Below, one piece after another: positions 22,066-33,335 of a DNA stretch of 64,000 nucleotides. Origin of the DNA: Tenrec ecaudatus (lineage: Eukaryota > Chordata > Mammalia > Afrosoricida > Tenrecidae); the NCBI RefSeq assembly GCF_050624435.1, contig NC_134537.1:125960086-126024085 (forward strand), written 5' to 3'. The translations under genes were made by a program, and so were the position numbers. Position 1 is the first letter of the stretch. Every line of letters starts with the position of its first letter. The notes below the pieces were generated by a model. That model was not told the DNA's origin and searched no databases. It worked only from the letters and a program-made list of their open reading frames with translations.

Positions 22066-22440
22066 AAATACACATGATCCAAACCAGCCTAGGCTTTTCA
22101 AGGACCTCATATGCATGCAAAAATGGAAGGAGAAAAACTAAGAACTGATACCTTTAAGACGTGGTGTCAGCCAAGAATATGGAATGTCCTGTGCCCTGCC
22201 AGGAGAATGAACACTTCTGTCTTGCCGCAGTACAGCCAGGGCACTCCTTGACACCAAGGATGGTGAGCCTTCAGTTCATGGACTTCCGTTGAACATGTTA
22301 TCGGGAAGGGCCCGTTCCTGAAGAAGGCCATTATGTTTGGAAAAGTAGAGGGTCAGTTAAAGAGGAGTACCCTCAGGAAGGTGGATTGACACCCGGGCCG
22401 CCTCAGTGAGCCCGCACACCGCAGGACTGGGCCAGGTTCT
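22066..22440 (+). mobile_element. RTE-type LINE fragment, part 3
   Basis: 'ctcatatgcatgcaaaaatg', 'gaacatgttatcgggaaggg', 'gaagaaggccattatgtttg' and 'caggaaggtggattgacacc' follow the 3' part of RTE ORF2. Many frameshifts. Confidence 0.75.
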
Positions 22441-23060
22441 GCTCTGGTGGAAGCCAGAACTGACCCACGGCACCTGACCACAGCCACCAGGTAAGCGGTA
22501 AGGAGCCTCGTCATCTAGTGCTCCCCTCCACAACTCTGGGGTGCAGGGGCTGGGACCATCGGGCTTCCTTGGAGGTAGGAGAGGGGAGGCGACCGCGAGA
22601 AAGAGAAGGACATTTTCTTTCAGCTCCCCAGCACCTCCTCAACCCTAAGCTAAATTCCCTCTTTCGAAATAGCTGTTTTTATCAGTGGACGCCGACCAGT
22701 TTTTGTTGTTTGAAATGAACTTGTATGTCATGGAGGAATCCAAGTCCACTTCAGTTTTACTTTCCCTCCTGTGACAGCCGCCTGGACCAAGGTTTGGATC
22801 CGAGGGGTAAGGGATCTGGAGGGGGTTTAAGGCTGTATGACCTTTCATTCTCCTTCATTAAAAAATTAACTTTACGTATTTTGTCTTTTAAAAAGAAGCA
22901 TACCCTGTACAGCTGTACAGCCTATCTCATCAGATCAAACCAGTCACAAGATCCAGGTAAAACCCACAGAATGGCGTCCTTTGGGGCCCACCGATCTCCC
23001 CTCTCTCCCTAAGTTCCCGCCCCTCCCTCCTCTGCCCCCACCCCTCTTCCTAGTCTTCAA
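22441..23060. other. Intergenic, no gene seen
   Basis: Unique sequence. The last 150 bases grade into L1 3' UTR-like text on the minus strand. Confidence 0.35.
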
Positions 23061-24126
23061 ATCTTGCTCTTCTCTGTGCAAACCACCTTTCGTCTTATTT
23101 GCCCTTCCTTCTAATAATGGAGTCATTAAGTATTTGTCTTTATAAGATGGACTGACTTGACTGAGTACAACCTTTTCTAGTTTGTCCATGTCTTGTGGTG
23201 TTTGGGAGTTGTCACTGTTTTTTTATTATCGATGCATGATATTCCGTTGCCTGACTGTTTCAGAACTTGTTTATCCACTCCTCTGTAATTGCAGATTTTT
23301 GTTGCTTTTATCTTTTTTCTGTTATGGAAATTGCTGCATGTCTGTCTGTGTAGTGGTCTTTGTTTCTTTAGGGTCCACACCCCGTAGAGGGATTGCAGGA
23401 TCATAATGTAATTGTATTTGCATTTATTTAAAGAAGCACCATACTAATTTCCATAGTGGTTGCACAATTCTACAGACTCATAGGGTTATTCTCCTTTATT
23501 TTGTTTATGAAGTATACTGATTGTTTTTCTAATATTAAACCCTCTTTGCATATGTGGTATGAATCCCACTTACTTTATTGAATTCTGTTGGCTAGAATTC
23601 AATTGAAAATCTTGGCATCTATATTCATCAGAGATATTGGTCTATAATTTTCAGTTCTGGAGATGTCTGCCTGGTTTAGGCTTGAAAGCGATACTGGCTT
23701 CATAAAATGAGTTTGGTAGTACATTGTGCCTTTGTGTATTGTGGAAGAGTTCATGTAGAATCGATGCTCACTCCTCTCTAAATGTTTGGTACAATTCCTC
23801 AATAAAACCATTAGAGGTTAGGGGCTAGTTTATGACCAGGTCTATTTTTTCTCATGTTATAGGCTTGTTGAGAGCTTTTTTTTTACATCAGTCTGTGGTA
23901 ATGTAGGTAAATAATGCATTTCTAGAAATATATCCATCTCTTTTCATTTTCAAATCTATTGGAATACAATTTTTTCATAACACTGTATGATTTTAAAATA
24001 TCTCATTTGGTTTGTTGTAATGCACCCATTTCATTTATTATTTGTGAAATGTACTTTTTCTCATCTTTCCCTTTGTTAGGTTTGTCAGTGGTTTACCAAT
24101 TTTGTGAACCTTTTCAAAGAACCAAC
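23061..24126 (-). mobile_element. Old L1, ORF2 reverse-transcriptase part plus 3' UTR
   Basis: Read on the minus strand, 23599-23650 encodes ENYRPISLMNIDAKIFN, the hallmark motif at the start of the L1 reverse-transcriptase domain. The 23080-23478 part is L1 3' UTR text. The two are joined at about 23480, so most of the ORF2 C-terminus has been deleted. All frames are broken. A younger LINE 3' end interrupts it at 24127. Confidence 0.85.
24116..24126. repeat. Target duplication, left (nested LINE)
   Basis: aaagaaccaac, matching aaacaaccaac at 25220-25230 at 10 of 11 bases. Confidence 0.7.
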
Positions 24127-25219
24127 TTAAATCATTTTATTGGGGGTTTCATACAACTCTTATCACAATCCATACATGCATCCATGTGTAAAGCACATTT
24201 GTACATTTGTGTCAAGCACATCATCATTTTCAAAACATATTCTTTCTACTTGAGCCCTTGGTATATCAGCTCCTCATTTTTTTCCCTTTCCTGTCCCACC
24301 TTCCCTCCCTCATGAACCCATGGTAATTTATAATTATTATTTTTCATGTCTTACACTGACTGATGTATCCCTTTACCCACTTTTCTGTTGTCCGTCCCCC
24401 TGGGAGGGGGCTATATGTAATCACTGTGATCAGTTCCCCTTTTCTCCCCCAACCTTCCCCTTACCCTCATGGTATCACTACTCTCATTATTGGTCCTGAG
24501 GGGTTTATCTGTCCTGGATTCTATGTGTTGTGAGCTCTTATCTGTAGCAGTATACATTCTCAGGTCTAGTCAGATTTGTAAGGTAGAATTGGGGTCATGA
24601 TAGTGGGGGAAAGGAAGCATTAAAGAAATAGAGGAAAGTTGTATGTTTCATTGGTGCTATATTGAAACCTGACTGGCTCTTCTCTTCCTTGTGACCCTTC
24701 TGTGAGGGGATTTCCAATTGTCTACAGATGGGTTTTGGGTCTCTACTCCACACTCCCTCATTCACATTGATATGATTTTTTGTTCTGGGTCTTTGATGCC
24801 TGTACCTGATTCCATTGATACCTCATGATCACACAGACTAGTGTGCTTCTTCCATGTGGACTTTGTTGCCTCTTAGCTAGATGGTCACTTGTTTATCTTC
24901 AAGCCTTTAAGACTCCAGATGCTGTATCTTTTGCTAGCCAGGCACCATCAGCTTTCTTCACCACATTTGCTTATGCACCCATTTTGTCTTCAGAAATCGT
25001 GTTGGGAAGGTGAGCATCACAAAATGTTGGGTTATTAGAAAAAAGGGTTATTGCATTGAGGGAGTACTTGAGTAGAGGCCCAATATCCATCTGCTACCTT
25101 AATATTAACATATAAATATATGTACATAGATCTAGTTCCCTATAGTTATATGCAAATATGTTTACATATGTACATGCTTGTATTTAGACCTCTATAAATG
25201 CTCATTTTCCTCCTAGTTT
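24127..25219 (-). mobile_element. LINE (probably L1) 3' end nested in old L1 ORF2
   Basis: Reverse copy of about 1.1 kb, from 'cattttattgggggtttcat' to 'cctctataaatgctcatttt' and a short non-matching end. It is flanked by an 11-bp near-perfect duplication. L1 ORF2 text resumes after it. Confidence 0.88.
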
Positions 25220-25390
25220 AAACAACCAACATGTCTTGTTGACTTTTCCCCATAGTTTTTAAGTTTTCTGATTCATTTATCCATCCTCGAATATTTGTTA
25301 TTTCTTTTCTTCTAGTGTCTGAAGGCTATTTTGCTAGTCTTTTTCTTATTGTTGTAACTGATATGTTAAGGTATATAATTCCTTCTGCCT
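25220..25390 (-). mobile_element. Old L1 ORF2, continuation
   Basis: 'catagtttttaagttttctg', 'atatttgttatttcttttct' and 'gttgtaactgatatgttaag' continue the L1 interrupted at 24126. The first 11 bases are the right-hand target duplication. Confidence 0.65.
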
Positions 25391-25655
25391 TTGATGTGGG
25401 AGGATTGTTTAACTCTTGTAGATAGAAGTGGTTGACCTCCAGGCTACCATCTGAAGATCAGTGAGGAGCTATCGCTCCTATGGAGGGTTTCCAAAGTGTT
25501 GGGAGGGGCAGGAAGAGGTTCAAGAGGCAGGATGTGCTCGCAGACAAATGGTGCTGTTTGTGTCATGTTTTCCAGATGCAGGGTGGGCATGGCATGCAAA
25601 TCCTCCAGTCAAGGTGTGTCTCATGCTGGGCTCCCTAGCGAAGGACAACCAGTGA
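25391..25655. other. Intergenic, no gene seen
   Basis: Short transition between L1 and RTE fragments, possibly eroded RTE. Confidence 0.3.
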
Positions 25656-26005
25656 ATACATGGTCCTTCTGACAGACAAACAGATGTCTTGGAAGAAGGA
25701 CACTCAGAGTGCTACTTAGAAGCAAGCCCAAGGAGACTTTGTCTCATGTACTTTGGACGTGTTATCAGGAGAGACCAGTCCCTGAAGAAGGACATGTCAT
25801 CTGGTCATTGGTAACATACCCCTACTGGTAAAATAGGGGATGAATGGAAAAGAAGACTTTCAACAGGATGGATGGACGCAGTGGCTGTAACAATGGGCTC
25901 AAGCGCAACAGCCAACGCTGGGAGGGTGCAGGACCAGGAAGTGTCTCCTGGGCTGTGCACAGGGGAGCTGTGACTTGGAACTGACTGGAAGCACCTAACA
26001 GCAGG
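25656..26005 (+). mobile_element. RTE-type LINE, 3' end
   Basis: 'gtgctacttagaagcaagcc', 'gtactttggacgtgttatca', 'ggatggatggacgcagtggc' and terminal 'gaactgactggaagcaccta' follow the RTE ORF2 C-terminus and 3' end. The tail 'ctgtgacttggaactgactg' resembles the SINE tails in this window. Confidence 0.8.
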
Positions 26006-26561
26006 ACAGCTAGATAACATCGGGGTTTACTTTACAGAAATGACTTACACATTGCGGGGCTGGTAAGTCCTAAATCCACGGGTCAGGCAACAGGCTGAAG
26101 ATGTCTGCTGGCTCACGTGGTTGCAGAGGCTGACAAACTCTGAGAACTGAAGTCAGGTATCAAGACGAGTCAAGGTGGATTGAGGGTAAGCTTTGGGAAA
26201 ACACCCCTTATATTGGGTGTGTGTGTCAGGCCACATCCTCAAGGAAATCCCCCTGTCACTGGATTGGCTGCTCCTCCTGGGAGATCCCACAGCAGCAGGT
26301 GATCGATCACACAGTGTCTGTGTGGCCCCTCAGGGCCCTGGCCTCTGAGGTGGCCCATAGTGTGAACCATCATCACAGGATGTCAGACGAGGTGAGAAGA
26401 TGGGGGTGGGGGTGGAGAGAGGAGAGAAAAGCAATTTCTTTAAATTTATGCATGTTTCTCATGCGATGAAAAAGATGAGAATAAGAGAAGAGGTGAAATG
26501 GAGATGCCTTCTCTCAAGTCCTTGCTTATATCCTTCTTCTCTGCTCTCTAAGAGCAGGAAA
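26006..26561. other. Intergenic, no gene seen
   Basis: Unique sequence without a supported gene. Confidence 0.35.
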
Positions 26562-26740
26562 CAGGGGCCCTGGGGTGCAGTTGGTTGTACCCGAGGCCGT
26601 GAGCCGATAGGGCAGCTGGAGGATACAGGTGAGACTTCCTTCCCCTGTAAACAGTTACAGTCTCAGAAAACCCACAGGGGCAGTTCTGGCCCTCCGAGAG
26701 GGCCCTGGGAGTCAGCACCCAGTCGGTGGCGGTTTGAGTT
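26562..26740 (+). mobile_element. AfroSINE-like tRNA-derived SINE
   Basis: Head 'ggccctggggtgcagttggt' and 'aaaacccacaggggcagttc', with a degraded tail. Confidence 0.75.
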
Positions 26741-26754
26741 TTAATAGAAAAGTC

Positions 26755-26942
26755 AAGGACCCCGGTGACGGAGCAGGTTAAGCATTAGGCTGCTAACTCT
26801 AAGGTCATCTATTCAAACCCACCAGGCCTCCTCCATGGGGGCCGGAGAGGCACCTATTTTCCCCTGTAAAGAAGAAACCCTTAGAAACCCCAGGGAGCAG
26901 TTCAATTCTGTCCTGGTCAGAATTGACGGGATGGGGGTAGTG
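26755..26942 (+). mobile_element. AfroSINE-like tRNA-derived SINE
   Basis: Head 'aaggaccccggtgacggagc', 'ggctgctaactctaaggtca', tail 'tcagaattgacgggatgg'. It sits in tandem with the previous SINE. Confidence 0.85.
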
Positions 26943-28018
26943 GGTATAGCAAAACTTCCTGGCTCAGGATCATCTTGAGAGGACACATTTTGAAATTGGT
27001 GTGTGTGTGGGGAGGGGGGGGGGAGGGAAAGAAGGTCACTGCGTGCCCAGGCTCTTAGTGGGGGAAGAGCGCAGGGGCGAGGGGCAGTGCCTGGAGAGAG
27101 GAGAGCACCAGGCGCAGATCTGAGCGGAATGTTTGGGAGGAAGCTCTCTGAGCAACTTGACTCAGTAGCTTTCTGCCAGTGAGAGACTCCCTCGTCCAGG
27201 AGCGAAGGCCAGGTACGCAGTACCGGCGACCATCTTTGATCCAGGACACACGGTCTGGGGCTCGCCTACATGGGCACTAGCAATTAAATGGCCCTGGGAG
27301 TTGGTAGCCTTGGTCTTTCTGGACTCAGTGCCAGATGCCAGGGAAGCCTCTGGTGATCCAGTCACCAAAGCCAATGGTAGTTTTGACTGGGGCGGAAATG
27401 GTTTTCGTTGCAAGTAGGTTTCCTGGCTGACTATTGAGGGACATGCTGAGAAAGAGAAGCAGAAATAGCTCTTGGTTTGGGTGCTGGGGCCTCCACTGCC
27501 CAAGAATGAAGGAGACTGGGACTTGAGGGTGGGGCTCCCTTCAGCAGACCCAGAAAGGCTCCGTGTGGTCCTGTAAAAGACCCACTAATTGCAGTCATTG
27601 AGGTGAATTGATTACCATTTAGGCCTAAGTGCCAAGAGCACAGTAATGAGCCTGCCTATCATTATATGTGTGTCAGACGAAGTTGACTGTCAGCTTTATT
27701 TGATTACAACGATAAATTCCTGTTCGTTGCCGCCTTTGTCACTCGGCTTCAGCTAGTTGGTTCCTGAGGTTGTCACCCACACCCAGCAGGCCCTGCTGCT
27801 GAGTCTCCCCTCCCCTGTCTCTCCCTGTCACAGATGGTACCCTCCCCACCACTGCCGACTCAGAGACCCTCCAGACATGGGAGAACTTGCCCGCTGAGGT
27901 TCCGAGACTGCAACCTTTGCGGGAGTAGCGAGCCCCACCTTTCCTCAGCACAGATTACTGGGAGTGCCCCCCAAAGGCATTAGCACCCTAACCTGTACCC
28001 CCTGTATCTGTGAAAGGG
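26943..28018. other. Intergenic; candidate conserved block
   Basis: No gene seen. G-rich run at 27006-27027. 27570-27725 is AT-rich and repeat-free with many ATTA/TAAT cores ('ccactaattgcagtcattga', 'tgaattgattaccatttagg'), as developmental enhancers often have. Function is unproven. Confidence 0.35.
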
Positions 28019-28110
28019 CACCCTGGCAGCAAAGTGGGTTACGTGTGGGGCTGCTAACTGCAGAGTTGGTCCTTCAAAGCCAGCTGCCACTCCCAGGGAG
28101 AAAGAAGACA
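28019..28110 (+). mobile_element. AfroSINE head fragment
   Basis: 'ggggctgctaactgcagagt', 'ccactcccagggagaaagaa'. Confidence 0.6.
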
Positions 28111-28687
28111 CAGAGGAAAGCAGAGGATGGAAGCACAAAGAGATAAGGATCGCAAGAGCGCACCTGAACCTCTACAGCCCATGCCTCCTAAATGCGGAGA
28201 AAACCGTGTTCGGGTCTTCAGAGGCTCCTGTGGCCAGTCCTTCCTGCCTGCGGGGTCGCTGAGAGCAGGCCTGGGCTCCTTGGCGGTGAGTTGCGTTGCA
28301 GACACGCCAGCTGCATGGGACGGGGAGCCATTCCTCTCTCTGTACTTGGACTGTGACAGTTTCTCTCGGGGTGGCTCTGGTTGGGGTCTTCTTGCTACGG
28401 GTATGACTCTGGGGGGCACAAGTGGATTGCTTAGATGATTAACCAAGTCAGCAAATTTGTCCTTGCCCGGGGTCTTCGTGAAGGTGCTAACTGCCACGTT
28501 CTGCCGGCCATCTTTCCTGAGAGGAGCACACAGATGGCTCTCCTCCAGTCAGGTCGCTGCCTTGCAAGTTTCTTGGAATAAGAGGCAAGCACTTCCAGAG
28601 CTGTGTCCCTTTGTTGACACATACCAGTCGGGGTTCTCTCTCCAACCCTGGCAGCTTGTTGAAAATGAACGGGTGCCTACCCACGCC
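28111..28687. other. Intergenic, no gene seen
   Basis: Frames of 103-147 codons overlap on both strands with no recognisable product. Confidence 0.35.
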
Positions 28688-29059
28688 CGGGCATTTTCAA
28701 TCACCTGGCATGGACCATGAATAAGGAAGACCGAAGGATAATCGATGCCTTGGCATTTCAGTGGTGGCAAGGAATGTTGAACAAACCAAGGACTTCCAGA
28801 AGCAAGAACACGCCTGTCCTGGAAGAATGACAGCTAGCGAGCTCCTTCGGGGCGAGGGTGGCAAGGCTTCGTCTCACAGGTTTGGGGCAGGTTTGCCATC
28901 AGGAGGAAGCAGTCTCTGGGAAGAACGTCATGCTTGGGAAAGTGGAGGGACAGTGCCCAAGACGCGTGGACACAGTGCTTCACCCTGGGACTCTAACAAG
29001 AACAATCGCGAGGATGGTGTGGGACCAGGCAGTGTTTCACTCCATTCGACACAGGGTCA
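28688..29059 (+). mobile_element. RTE-type LINE, 3' end
   Basis: 'gaccatgaataaggaagacc', 'gaacgtcatgcttgggaaag', 'gtggacacagtgcttcaccc' and 'gaccaggcagtgtttcactc' follow the RTE 3' region. Frames are broken. Confidence 0.8.
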
Positions 29060-29165
29060 CTGAGTAAACCTGACTCTCCAGCACTTACTGAAAGGTTGTT
29101 GGTTTGAACCCACCCCATGCACCGTGGGAGAAAGGGTTGGTAATTTTGTTTCCTTAAAGAGGGGC
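29060..29165 (+). mobile_element. AfroSINE fragment
   Basis: 'gttgttggtttgaacccacc' is the box-B-like segment and 'gtgggagaaagggttgg' follows. It is joined to the RTE tail. Confidence 0.55.
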
Positions 29166-30093
29166 GGTGCAGAGACCCCTCTGCGCACAGAGTTCTACTC
29201 TGCAACACGTGGCATTGCCAGGAGCCAGAATGCACTTGGTGACCATGGTGGGGAATAGCATTGTTTGTGTTTGCTGGATGTGGGAGAATTTGTCCCCCTG
29301 CTGTTCTCTCTGCCTGAGGATGGGGGTGTGGCCTGTTGGGGGGCGGGTGTCTCAAGAATCCTTTGTGTTCCCTTCAGCAGTTCCCAGAAGTTGCCTTTCC
29401 TGTGCTCCCGTGGCTTTCTCTGAGCAAGGCTGGGCTGTCACTTCCCCATCACAGGAAGGCAGTTTGCTTCTGAACAAAGTGCCCTGACTCCTTTATATTA
29501 GAATATTCCATTAATTATGCCAAGACCCGTCATACTCCCATTAGGGCACTTTACAAAAGAGACCCGAATCCTGGCGCAGTAGGCGCTTGCGGCCAGAATG
29601 CACACTGCCTCTGCAGTCTCAACAGGGCCCGGGAAGATCAGAGCGTCTCAAGTGCAGGAGAGACCCACCCCTTTGAGTCTCCCGATGTGCGGGAGACAGG
29701 CCATCTGAAGCAGCCACATAATGGAGGATTCAAGCCTTTGAATCCCACTTCTCTGAAGGCTCTTACAGGTGCAGGGTGGCTGCCATGGGTCGGGAAGAAA
29801 GGAGGAAGGAACTGGGTGTTTTGGGTTTTTACCTGAATAGAAAGAGGCTGCCACAGGCCCACCAGGTGGTGTTTCCTGAAAACCTGGACAGACCTTGGGG
29901 AAACAGTCACAGCGTAGCCACCCACCTCCTGAGGGGGTTGCCCAGGGCCCAGGGGGGGCAGGCAAGTGCAGCTGAGTGTCTGCATCAGGCTCCCTGTGGC
30001 TTAGAGGGACAGCACCAGGGAGACAGAGGCAAACACTTGGTTTGTGGCTGTTTCTGGGCTTCCAGCAAGCTGAACTCACTCACTGCCAACGCT
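29166..30093. other. Intergenic, no gene seen
   Basis: Mostly GC-rich. A short AT-rich block at 29490-29560 stands out. Overlapping antisense frames at 29638-30079 are chance. Confidence 0.35.
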
Positions 30094-30265
30094 AGTGGTG
30101 TCCTGAGTACTCAACTGGGCTGCTAACTGCAAGAGTTCAAAACCACCAGCCACTCCAAGGGAGAAAGATGCGACTTTCTACTCATGTCAAGAGTCACAGT
30201 TGCCGAAATCCAAAGGGTGAGTTCTATCCTGTCCTATGGGATCACAGAGCATGAGCCAGCCAGGT
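30094..30265 (+). mobile_element. AfroSINE-like tRNA-derived SINE
   Basis: 'ctgggctgctaactgcaaga', 'aaaccaccagccactccaag', 'tgtcctatgggatcacagag'. Confidence 0.85.
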
Positions 30266-31828
30266 GAGTGAGAGTGAATGCAGACGCTACCTTTCCACCT
30301 TTTCCTGTGTCCTTCTTCATCTTAGGAGAGTCAAAATAAGAATTTCGATCAGTTTGTTTGCATGTGGTTTGAATTGTAGAAAACCAGACAGGTGAATAAT
30401 TTTCCAAGCATAAGTTTTACTCCCCCTCCCCACCCCCAATTGCACAGGATATACTTGTACTAAAAAAAAAATCACCTGTTGCTCTCTGAAATTCGATTTG
30501 AATTGTGCCACCTGTGTTTTATCTGACAGCTCCGGCCCCACCTCAAGCCTTCCCTTCCCACCAGTTCCCGTGGGCCCAGGGCTCCCAGAAAGAAGTGCCG
30601 GCAGGTGAGCTGACCCCTGGAAGCATGAGGAGGGGGGATGATCCCTGGCCAGGCTGCTTCCAAATCCATTAATACGCCTCCCTCCTGGCTCCCCTCCCTG
30701 ATCGCTGCCAGCAGCCTGCAGTCTGAACATCATCTCTACCAGCTGGATGCAAGTCTGGCAGGATTTGAACAGATGGGGGGAGGCAAAGTGGGGAGGGCAA
30801 AGCCTGCCTGGGGGAGGTTGGGAGGAGCCTCCCGGTGGCTCCTGCTGAGCAGTACTCCGGCATCTGCCTCTGCACTTTGATTTGTTCTATTTTTAACTGT
30901 CTTCAATTTCCCTCCTGGGGAAAGGGAGAAGGGGGGTGGGGAGCTGAGCGGGGCTGGGTGGGAGTAAAGCAGGGGAAGAGGAGTGGTTGGGAAACTAGAA
31001 GCCAGTTGGCAGCATTGTGCTGAATTAGAAGGATCCAGAGTCTCAGGCAAAAGCCAAGAAGAGCCGGGGAAGGAGGAGCTAGTGGGCCTGGCACAAGAAG
31101 AGAGCACCTGGAAGTGGTCACAGAGAGAGGAATGCAGAATCGGTGACTGAGGAGAGACTGAGGGGCTTGGGGCCTTTTGGAAGGAATCGGAAGGACACAG
31201 TAACTGACTTGGCTGGTGCTGGCGGTTGACTGAGATCACAAGGCGAGGTGACTAGGAGGTTCACTTGCACCATTCCCTAAAGTAGATGTCAGGAGGAGGA
31301 GGAGGAGGAGGGTGAAGTTGAGGCTTTTAGCCCACCAGCAGGGAGGAAGAGAGGATGGCACATCTCTGTGGCATGTTCCAAAGAGCATGGCGGCAGTGCT
31401 GGGACTGCCCGTGCCCACAGACTGACCAGTGAGTGTGGATGGATCTCAGTGCCAAGGGCAAGCCGAGGCCACTCCTCCTGCTGTGAGGCACAGGGCAGGC
31501 TCTTTCAAGAACAGGACTCACGAGAAGGGCCATTTGATGACTGGTGAATAGGGAATGGTGGGTCTGTAGTGACCAGACTGGGGGGGAGGGTGTCACAGAA
31601 AGGGGCCTTGGGAGTAGGTCATTGACTTCCAGATTAAAAACCCATTTCCCTGCTCTGAGTGGTTAGCACCCTGAATGCCAGATATAGAGGCTTTTGGGGT
31701 GCCCGTGTGTACATGCATTAGTGAGGTGTTTGCTCCCATTCACTAAGTGACCTGACTCCATGCCTTGGTGCTGTTGCAGGTTGGAGGTGCTCCCAAGAAG
31801 AAGACATGCCTGATGCTAAAGGTTCAGC
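30266..31828. other. Intergenic, no gene seen; (GGA)n at 31291-31312
   Basis: Unique, C/T- and G/A-skewed stretches. The 167-codon antisense frame at 30736-31239 is low-complexity Ser/Pro-rich and not credible. Confidence 0.4.
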
Positions 31829-32012
31829 AGGACCCCTGGTGATCTAGTGGGCTACACGTTGGGCTGCTAACTGCAAGGTCTGCAATTCAAAACCACCAGC
31901 CACTCCAAGGGAGAAAGATGAGGCCTTCTACTCCTGTAAAGAGTTCCAGTCTCAGAAACCCACAGGGACAGTTTACCCTGCCCTGTGGGAATCGAATTGA
32001 TTCCATTGTGTG
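31829..32012 (+). mobile_element. AfroSINE-like tRNA-derived SINE
   Basis: One of the best-kept copies: 'gacccctggtgatctagtgg', 'gttgggctgctaactgcaag', 'aaaccaccagccactccaag', 'agaaacccacagggacagtt', 'gaatcgaattgattcc'. Confidence 0.9.
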
Positions 32013-32114
32013 TGTGTAAGTGTGAAAAGTTTACCATGTAACGTTGCTCTGGAGAGTGGTGGTCATGTGATGGGAAGAAAGACCCTGCCCTCCCCCCCCA
32101 GCTTTGAAGTGGCA

Positions 32115-32225
32115 CCACCTGCCAGTAAAAATCGGGCCCCAGTTTAATGTTCTCATCTGTTAAACATGGAAATAATAAAACCTACCTTACAGAATTGTTA
32201 CTGGATTGAAGATGATATATATACA
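32115..32225 (+). mobile_element. MIR fragment
   Basis: 'gttctcatctgttaaacatg', 'gaaataataaaacctacctt' and 'gaattgttactggattgaag' match the 3' half of the MIR SINE. Confidence 0.75.
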
Positions 32226-32238
32226 TTGCTGTGCACAG

Positions 32239-32404
32239 AAACCAAAACCCAAACAAACCAACTGACTTAGGGACCAGGACCTGCAGAGGATGTCTGAGAC
32301 AATAAACGGGGACAGACTGCCTCATCTTTCACCTGAGCAGCAGCTGGCAGCTTTGAACGACTGACCTGGTGGTTAGCAGTCAAAGCTTACCTGACAGTTC
32401 CCCC
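32239..32404 (-). mobile_element. AfroSINE-like tRNA-derived SINE
   Basis: Reverse copy: 'agactgcctcatctttcacc', 'cgactgacctggtggttagc'. The promoter-side head is degraded. Confidence 0.75.
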
Positions 32405-32659
32405 CAGGCTTTCAATAACTTGTAACAATTATAGAGATAGGTGCAGCACAAAGCGCCGGCCTAAGAGGAGCAACTGTAGGTAATAATAACGATCTAAATC
32501 TTGGTGATTAGTTAGGTTTTATAGGACGTTCTTATTACAAAACAGGCCAAGAAGAGAGGGGTTTAGAGTCTGCTGTTAGACCTGCCCTCTCATAACTGGT
32601 ATTTATTATGTATTTAGTATTGAGACTCCTTCAATCTTCACATCAAAGCTATGAGACAG

Positions 32660-32772
32660 CTTAGACTTGGGAGTCAGGTTTAGATTTGGGTTCAAATTCC
32701 AGATTTGTTGTCTGCGATTTGTGAGAACCTGGACAGGCTATGTCCCCATCTGTGCCTCAGAACCTGCAGCTC
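32660..32772 (+). mobile_element. MIR fragment
   Basis: 'cttgggagtcaggtttagat', 'gggttcaaattccagatttg' and 'ccccatctgtgcctcag' match the 5' half of MIR. Confidence 0.75.
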
Positions 32773-32782
32773 TGACCGAGCT

Positions 32783-32940
32783 CAGCTCAGTGGCACCGAG
32801 TCGATTCAGACCGAGGTCAACCCCACAGGACAGAGTGGAAGAGCCCCTGCGGGTTTCTGAGACTATAAACCTTAACGGGAGCAGAAAGCCTCATCTTTCT
32901 CTCAAGGAACAGCTGGTGGTTTTGAACTGATGCACTTGTG
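32783..32940 (-). mobile_element. AfroSINE-like tRNA-derived SINE
   Basis: Reverse copy: 'agtggcaccgagtcgattca', 'gcccctgcgggtttctgaga', 'ggaacagctggtggttttga'. Inserted next to a MIR. Confidence 0.85.
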
Positions 32941-33057
32941 GAGGTCCCTCTACAGGGGGCAAGAACATCGCTACCACGCAGATGAGGTGAATGAATGTCG
33001 GCCAAGCATTCAGAGACCTGTGCAGCAGGTCTTCAGGCCAGTCGGTATTTCTCTGGT

Positions 33058-33232
33058 CAGGTGGCTCAGAGGTACAAGCGCTCAGTTTGCTGAAAGGTGG
33101 GTGGTTGGAACCCACCAGCCAGTACAGTCAGCAAAGGTTCCCAGTACCGCCAGCCCTCTGGGGAAGTTCTATCCGGCGCTGTGGGGTCCCTCCAGAGTTG
33201 GAATAGAGTGGATGGCAGTGGGTTCGGGGTTT
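33058..33232 (+). mobile_element. SINE, AfroSINE-like variant
   Basis: 'caggtggctcagaggtacaa', 'gtggttggaacccaccagcc', 'ttctatccggcgctgtgggg', 'gtggatggcagtgggttc'. Confidence 0.75.
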
Positions 33233-33274
33233 CTGGTTCATGAGAAAGACCTGGAAATAGGGGACGTAAAGATG

Positions 33275-33335
33275 AGAGAAACTCTGGTGTCACCCTGAGT
33301 TGACATTGACTCGACAACACCTAACAAGAGCAGCA
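33275..33335 (+). mobile_element. RTE/SINE 3'-tail fragment
   Basis: 'gagttgacattgactcgaca' followed by 'acacctaacaagagcag' is the terminal motif shared by RTE and the SINEs here. Confidence 0.55.

Noticed and set aside
30736-31239. 167-codon antisense frame
   Set aside because: Ser/Pro/Leu-rich low complexity from a skewed G/A tract.
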